In this document: positions 57,421 to 64,000 of the stretch, piece by piece
Layout: each line of letters starts with the position of its first letter
Position numbering within the stretch: position 1 is the stretch's first letter
Assembly (NCBI RefSeq): GCF_040869045.1
Contig: NC_090322.1
Coordinates: 185,131,477 to 185,195,476, forward strand
Direction of reading: 5' to 3'
DNA length: 64,000 nucleotides
DNA from: Eurosta solidaginis
Lineage: Eukaryota; Arthropoda; Insecta; Diptera; Tephritidae
Position numbers and translations under genes: made by a program
Notes under the pieces: generated by a model
Databases searched by the model: none
What the model was told of the DNA's origin: nothing
What the model saw: only the letters and a program-made list of their open reading frames with translations

Positions 57421-59527
57421 TTTATACTCAGCTGAGCAGAGCTCACAGAGTATATTAACCTCGTTCGCATAACGGTAATCCGTAACGGCATAAACTATTC
57501 GAGATAGATATAGGCTTTTATATATCAAAATGATCTGGGCGAAAAAAGAAATTCATTTAGCCATGTCCGTCCGTCCGTAAACACGATAACTTGAGTAAAT
57601 TTTGAGGTATCTTGATGAAATTCGGTATGTAGGTTCCTGAGCGCTCATTTCAGATCGCCATTTAAAATGAACGAAATCGGACTACAACCACGCCCACTTT
57701 TTCGATAACGAAAATTTCGAAAAACCGAAAAAGTGCGATAATTCATTACCGGAGACGGATAAAGTGATGAAACTTGGTATGTACGTTGACCTTATGACGC
57801 AAAATACAAAATTAGTAAAATTTTGGACAATGGGCGTGGTACCGCCGACTTTTAAAAGAAGGTAATTTAAAAGTTTTGCAAGCTGTAATTTGGCAGTCGT
57901 TGAAGATAACATTATGAAATTTGACAAGCACGTTACTCCTATTACTGTATGTGTGCTAAATAAAAATTAGCAAAATCGGATGACGAACACACACACATAA
58001 AAATTTTTTTTTTAAGTAAATTTTAACAAAAAATTTAATATCTTTACAGTATATAAGTAAATTATGTCAACATTCAACTCCAGTAATGATATGGTACAAC
58101 AAAATAAAAAAATAAAAGAAAATTTCAAAATGGGCGTGGCTCCGCCCTTTTTCATTTAATTTGTCTAGGATACTTTTAATGCCATAAGTTGAACAAAAAT
58201 TTACCAATCCTTGTGAAATTTGGTAGGGGCATAGATTCTATGACGGTGACTGTTTTCTGTGAAAATGGGCGAAATCGGTTGAAGCCATGCCCAGTTTTTA
58301 TACACAGTCGACCGTCTGCCCTTCCGCTCGGCCGTTAACACGATAACTTGAGCAAAAATCGATTTATCTTTACTAAACTTAGTTCACGTACTTATCTGAA
58401 CTCACTTTATCTTCGCATAAAAAATGGCCGTAAATCAACTATGACCACGGCCGCGTTTTCGGTATCGAAAATTACAAAAATGAAAAAATGCCATAATTCT
58501 ATACCAAATATGAAAAAAGAGAAACATGGTAATTGGATTGGTTTATTGACGTAAAATATATCTTTAGAAAAACCTTTGCAAAATGGGTGTGACACCTACC
58601 ATATTAAGTAGAAGAAAATGAAAAAGTTCTGCAGGGATAAATCAAAAGCCCTTGTAATCTTGGCAGGAATACTGTTCGTGGTATTATATATATAAATAAA
58701 TTAGCGGTACCCGACATATGATGTTCTGGGTCACCCTGGTCAACATTTTGGTCAATATCCCGAAAACTCTTCACATATACAACTAAGGGCCCCTCCCTTG
58801 TAAGACCCTTATTAATACCTTTAATTTGATACCCATATCGTACAAACACATTCTAGAGTCACCCCTGGTCCACCCTTATGGCGATATCTCGAAAAGGCGT
58901 CCACCTATAGAACTAAGGCCCACTACGTTTTAAATAATCATTAAATAAATAAATGTAGGGCGCGATAACCTCCGAAGAGATCTAAGGCCGAGCTTCTCTT
59001 CCAATTTGCGTCGTGCTCCTCTTGATTTTCCCTACAAATTGGCCGGACCGGACCTACATGCTTTATGCCGACTCCGAGCGGCATCTGCAAGGCAGATGAG
59101 CTTTCACTGAGAGCTTTTTATGGCAGAAATATACCCGGAGCGTTTGCCAAACACTGCCGAGGGGCGAACCCAGGGCATACGGTGTGGTAGGCGGAGCACG
59201 CTACCATCACACCACGGTGGCCGCCGCTCTTAAATAATCATTAACACTTTTCTTTGATACCCATATCGTACAAACGCATTCTAGTCACCCCTGGTCCACC
59301 TTTATGGCGATATCCCGAAATAGCGTCCACCTACAGAACTATGGCTCACTCCCTTTTAAAATACTCTTTAATACCTTCCATTTAAAATTCATGTCATCCA
59401 AACACCTTCCAGGGTTACTCTAGGTTGATTTTGCTAAATGTTGATTTTCCCTTATTTAGTCTCCAAAGCTCTCAGCTGAGTATGTAATGTTTGGTTACAC
59501 CTGAACTTAACTTTCCTTACTTGTTTA
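57421..59527 (+). mobile_element. DINE-like element, family A, copy 4 (both ends; SINE insertion)
   Basis: Starts TTTATACTCAGCTGAGCAG and ends with CTCTCAGCTGAGTATGTAAT, the hairpin-like TTTGGTTACACCTGAAC and CCTTACTTGTTT. The first and last CAGCTGAG motifs give a subterminal inverted pair. The core holds one set of GGGCGTGG blocks and only about three minisatellite units, so this is the short form compared with copy 3. A SINE with a 15-bp target duplication lies at 58,945-59,229. Confidence 0.8.
58945..59229 (-). mobile_element. tRNA-derived SINE nested in family A copy 4
   Basis: The direct repeat TTAAATAATCATTAA (58,930-58,944 and 59,230-59,244) brackets a minus-strand SINE. Read on that strand it starts GGCGGCCACCGTGGTGTGAT, has GGTAGCGTGCTCCGCC and the B-box-like GGGTTCGCCCC, and ends in a short ACATTTATTTAT tail. 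It lacks the extra segment of about 75 bp found in the 37,093 copy. Confidence 0.85.
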
Positions 59528-61993
59528 TATCAAAACTGAAGTAGTAGCAAGTAAAACCTTTTAACATTTTATCTAGAATTTGCTAAACAACGTTTCCTCT
59601 TCCTCTGTTCATAAACAGTAACGATTTTGCCATCTGCAATTTTCCAATAACTTTGTTTACTAAAAAAAAATTGAAGCGGAAAATGTTTAGCGCTATGCGA
59701 ACTTAAGAGCGCACTTCAGACATGGCGTATCTTCTTTCATTGCCTATCATTCGAGTAGAGCCGAATGTATCGCTTTATGATCTGCGAGTTTATAGCAAAA
59801 ACTTATAACTACAAAACGCCACTAGTTTTCATGTCCTTATTCTAATACATTAGTTATCCCAGTAAACAGTTTGGTTCAATCTTAAGAATATGATAAGAAT
59901 TTGAGACGGGCACAGTCTTTTGAAATTATTCTAAAAAAAAAATTGAACTTGGTAGATTTTTTTTTGTTATCAGAAAATCAAATGTGCAGCCTTATTTCTA
60001 AGAGTTGACAAAATTCACTGCATTGTTTATTCTTACAAACATGACAATTGTCAAAATTTGGCAGCCAATTATGAAAGCTCTTATAATGTAGTTGTTTTTG
60101 TATTTGTTATGAGCGGTCAATCGAAGTTTTGTTCCAATATACAACATCTAAACTATTTCCTATACAAATTTATAAACTAAAATTTTGCTTGAGCTTTTGA
60201 TCTGATGAATTGAAAATTTAAGGTTTTTCTTAAAGCTTTCAGAACTTTTTCCTGTCGTTCATTGGGAGATATAACTTAATTTGCTAATATTATTATTGTC
60301 CATGCGGTTATTTTGTTGGCAGTAGTGACGATGGCATTGATTTTGTGAGATGTCAACTGATGGCAATATTCCAGTAATATGAACAATAACTCTATGAGCA
60401 ACTCGCATTATTAATGTTAAGCTCAAAGCTTATCTCCGCACATCCTTTGTCATTTTTTATGACATGCGCGATCAGAAGATCAAATTGTGAATACTTATAG
60501 CCATTATGGAAAGAACGTCATAAATATGTATATGAGCTTTCATAGATATATTTATTGCTTATTTAAAAATTTTACTAATTTCATTAGCATAAAAATATAT
60601 TTAGCTCTTTACGGCTCGCTTGGCTTCAATTTAAGAAGAAATGCTTTCAATACAAATAATTTAATAAAAACTTAGGCATGACGTGGCTGAATGCGTTTGT
60701 AACACTTTAACCATCGCACAGTGGTCGGTTCCATAGGCAAAAAAAAAAGCCAAGTTAAAAATTTCTCACCAAATGTGTCCTCGGTATCTCTTATTAGAAG
60801 GGCATGGTATATTTGTTGTTGTTGTATTCTAACTGTACTCTTTAAGAATAGCTTCAAAAGTGAGGTTATGGTATTAGTTAGTTTTTGCAGTGTGAGCAAG
60901 TTAAAAATAAAGTGCAAGTTTAAGCTATTTAAAAATACATAAAATATCATTGTATTGAAATAAATAAAAGTCAATATTGAAGCCAAAGGTATTTACTTCA
61001 TTTTGAAATAACTAAAGATACTAACTTTAGTTTGTTCTGTTTGTTTTTTGTTATTTAAAGTTTCACCAATGCCTTTATTACTATTTATTTGCACAAATAT
61101 TTCAATTTCAGCTAAAGTTTTAGTTGGGTTCCTCACTGATCCTCACGTTGGGACTTACATCTTATTATTAGCCAAAGATTTAAGATTCCAAAGTGTTAAT
61201 ATCAGCTGCCACCTTCTGCCATTAACTATGGTTTGCGACAGTTTTCTGATAGCGTCACCCTGAAAAATTATTGTCGTATGTTATATGTACTCACATGTAA
61301 CATACGATATTATTTTATTCAGTCGACGATATGCAAATGAAAATATTTGTGTGCGTTTGTTGTTTTGTTATTGTTATGTATGCAAGATCTTTTAATAACT
61401 TTAATTTCTTTATTTAATCCTACTAAACATTGTATTTGCGATAGACACAACTTACCACTTTTCCCCCACATCTATTACTTATTGCATGCGTGCGGTGATA
61501 GTGGACGGTTGTGGGTCGGTATGAAGGTATCACCCGCACTGATATTTGAAAAAATAAATCTCACATATTTATAAAGACGTGACCAAAGTTTCACGTTGAT
61601 ATCTCTATTGGAAGTATTTTTGGCCACCAACTCCATATACGACCGACCAGTGTGCATCGTAGGCTTTAAAGGAATGGCTTTAAAGATATTTAAAAGGGAT
61701 AATCAAACTATCTGTCGCCTTGTCCGTTCTGATGTCAAGTTGTTTAAAAGTTTCCCAAATTATTAAACAAATAATTTAAAAATAAACACTGGAGAGAAAA
61801 TGTCAACGTTAACATTTCGTCTAAAAAAAGACCCCGATAAATGGATGTTAAAATAATACTTCTTAGATTAAAAAACTCAATGTTAGAATATGCCCTATGG
61901 TGCTTGGACAATTTTTTTTTTTGTGGTATAGGGACATATTTATACAACAAGTGTACCAGATATCTAAGCCATTAATTTCAAATTATGTTTGTA
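59528..61993. other. Intergenic stretch; no gene recognised
   Basis: AT-rich with only short frames. The phrase GTTGTTGTTGTATTCTAAC near 60,817 may be a SINE tail trace but has no body attached. Confidence 0.4.
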
Positions 61994-62180
61994 CTAGCAG
62001 ACCCGTCAGACGCTGTTCTGCCCTAACTTTGGTCTACCTGCATAAGTTTAAAGAAGTTTTTACCTCTTACTCTCTCTTCCCCTATATCCCCCTTTTCCTT
62101 CACCTTTTATTCACTCCTCTCTCTCTGCCTTTGGCTACGTCTCTGTCTCTTTCCCAATTGTTTTCCGCTCCATCCCAGTA
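61994..62180 (-). mobile_element. Helitron-like 3' end (CTAG terminus)
   Basis: On the minus strand the end reads GCGTCTGACGGGTCTGCTAG with GGGCAGAACA just before, equal to the terminus of the minisatellite-family Helitrons at 25,985 and 32,254. It is preceded by the purine-rich block (pyrimidine-rich on the plus strand). The 5' part is missing. Confidence 0.75.
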
Positions 62181-62597
62181 GAAATTTAATTGTTTATTCC
62201 TTCTATAAACCTATTTTGCTAAGCCGATGTTTCTAGGTAGTTAAATTTTGACACTAATATCAGCATATCAAATATTTTTGCCAGTCAAGTTTTATACTAC
62301 ACATGCAGTGTTGAAAGGTTTCCGCTTCGACAAAATTGGGATATGTATCCTCTTGGAATCATCAAAGTCCGCAGGCCTCATCCAAGTTTACTTCAGAGCG
62401 AAAAGTTGATCCTATGAGATTCCATAGTAATTCCGCTACTAGCGTCATGATGTGACGTGGATGCACATGTACATATATACATATTTACATATAACGCATA
62501 TCCGCTCATCTGCTCATATGAGAAATACCATTTAAAGATATTAAACAACCAAATTTAACATCCTATTCATCTCCGTCGAACCAACTTTCACAGCTGT
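62181..62597. other. No feature seen
   Basis: AT-rich spacer with TACATATATACATA-type runs near 62,470. Confidence 0.4.
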
Positions 62598-64000
62598 AAC
62601 AAGCAAGGAAGGCTAAGTTCGGCTCTAACCGAACATTACATACTCAGCTGAGAGCTTTGGAGACAAAATAAGGGAAAATCACCATGTAGGAAAATGAACC
62701 AAGGGTAACCCTGGAATGTGTTTATATGACATGGGTATTAAATGGCAGGTATTAAAGAGTATTTTAGAAGAGAGTGATCTTTAGTTTTACAGGTAGACGC
62801 ATTTTCGAGATATCGCGAAAAAGATGGACCAGGGATGACTCTAGAATGTGTTTGTACGATATAGGTATCAAGTTAAAGATATTAATGAGGGTTTTAAAAG
62901 GGAGTCGCCCTTAGTGGTATATGTGAAGGCGTTTTCGAGATATCGACCAAAATGTCAACCAGGGTGACCCAGAACATCATCTGTCGCGTACCGCTAATTT
63001 ATTTATATATGTAATACCGCAAACAGTATTCCTGCCATGATTCCAAGGGATTTTGATTTCGCCCTGCAGAACTTTTTCACTTTCTTCTACTTAATATGGT
63101 AGGTGTCACACCCATTTTGCAAAAGTTTTTCTAAAGATATATTTTACGTCAATAAACCAATCCAATTACCATGTTTCATTCCTTTTTTTTGTATTTGGTA
63201 TAGAATTATGGCATTTTTTTCATTTTTCCAAATTTTCTATATCGGAAAAGTTGGCGTGGTTATAAGCGGATCTCGCCCATTTTTTATACCAATATAAAGT
63301 GAGTTCAGATAAGTACGTGAACTAAGTTTAGCAAGGACATATCTATTTTTGTTCAAGTTATAGTGTTAACGGCCGAGCGGAAGGACAGACGGTCGACTGT
63401 GTATAAAATTCGGTTTCGGCCATTTTCAGAGAAACAGTTACCGGCATAGAAGCTATGCCCTTACCAAATTTCAAAAGGATTGGTGAATTTTTTTTCCACT
63501 TACGACACTAAAAGTGCTCTAGACAAATTAAATGAAAAAGGGCGGAGCCACGCCCATTTTGAAATTTTCTTTTATTTTTGTTTTGGTCACACCATATCAT
63601 TACTGGAGTTGAATGTTGACATAATTTACTTATATACTGTAAAGAAATTCAATTTTTTGTTAAAATTTGACTTAAAAATTTTTTTTTAAGTTGTCGTGTT
63701 CGTCATCCGATTTTGCTACTTTTTATTTAGCACACATATAGTAATAAGAGTAACCCTCTTGCCAAATTTTATCATGATATCTTCACCGAATACCAAATTA
63801 CAGCTTGCAAAACTTTTAAATTACCTTCTTTTAAAAGTGGGCGGTGCCACGCCTTTTGTCCAAAATTTTACTAATTTTCTATTCTGCGTCATAAGGTCAA
63901 CCTACCTACCAGGTTTCATCGCTTTATCCGTCTTTGGTAATGAATTATCGCACTTTATCGGCTTTTCGAAATTTTCGATATCGAAAAGTGGGCGTGTTAT
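62598..64000 (-). mobile_element. DINE-like element, family A, copy 5 (cut by window edge)
   Basis: Begins AACAAGCAAGGAAGGC with the diverged hairpin GTTCGG-CTCTAA-CCGAAC and ATACTCAGCTGAGAGC, then two to three minisatellite units (62,700-62,960). The standard core follows to the right edge of the window. It matches copy 3 block for block without the 761-bp duplication as far as visible. The far end lies outside the window. Confidence 0.8.

Noticed and set aside
1..64000. CRISPR array
   Set aside because: Direct repeats in the window are 110-390 bp minisatellites without spacer structure, and the sequence is eukaryotic.

Overview
The window looks like intergenic or intronic DNA from a higher fly, most likely a tephritid fruit fly. 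It is AT-rich. It is packed with short-interval 'GGGCGTGG' and 'CCGTCCGTCCG' DINE-1/INE-1-style repeats, Jockey-type LINE tails ending in (CAA)n, and Helitron-like elements with internal minisatellites. The species call rests on recalled resemblance, not on a search. I found no intact host protein-coding gene, no rRNA gene and no convincing tRNA gene. Almost every long open frame is low-complexity noise or lies inside a repeat.

Layout. 1-3,000: two copies of a DINE-like element (family A), one carrying a 630-bp hAT-type foldback MITE with an 8-bp target duplication. 5.7-6.3 kb: decayed Jockey-like reverse-transcriptase tail. 8.4-10.6 kb: a 2.16-kb DNA transposon with perfect 36-bp terminal inverted repeats, carrying an unfamiliar ORF, a Penelope-like (PLE) tail and a Tc1-type MITE. 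10.9-14.3 kb: two LINE RNase H fossils around a family B DINE-like element. 15.7-19.2 kb: the longest family A copy, with a 130-bp minisatellite and a 761-bp internal duplication. 20.2-26.9 kb: a segmental duplication holding two Helitron copies set in a degenerate 'CGAAAT' repeat. 27.0-27.7 kb: a dense cluster of CGATA motifs. 29-33.6 kb: PLE ends and a head-to-tail chain of Helitron-like elements, one with a fossil PIF1-type helicase segment. 36-42 kb: a tRNA-derived SINE nested in a family B element, plus retroelements and LINE tails ending in (CAA)n. 42.3-44.4 kb: the least repeat-like stretch, possibly a host 5' exon. 50-52 kb: a PLE with reverse transcriptase and GIY-YIG remains and a hammerhead ribozyme-like 3' end. 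53-64 kb: a LINE tail, tandem duplications and two more family A copies, one carrying a SINE.

The most notable items are the hammerhead-like motif at the PLE 3' end, the TIR transposon with its unfamiliar ORF, the shared ancestry of minisatellites in two otherwise different element families, the Helitron chain with helicase fossil, and the shared (CAA)n tail linking a LINE family to a short retroelement family.
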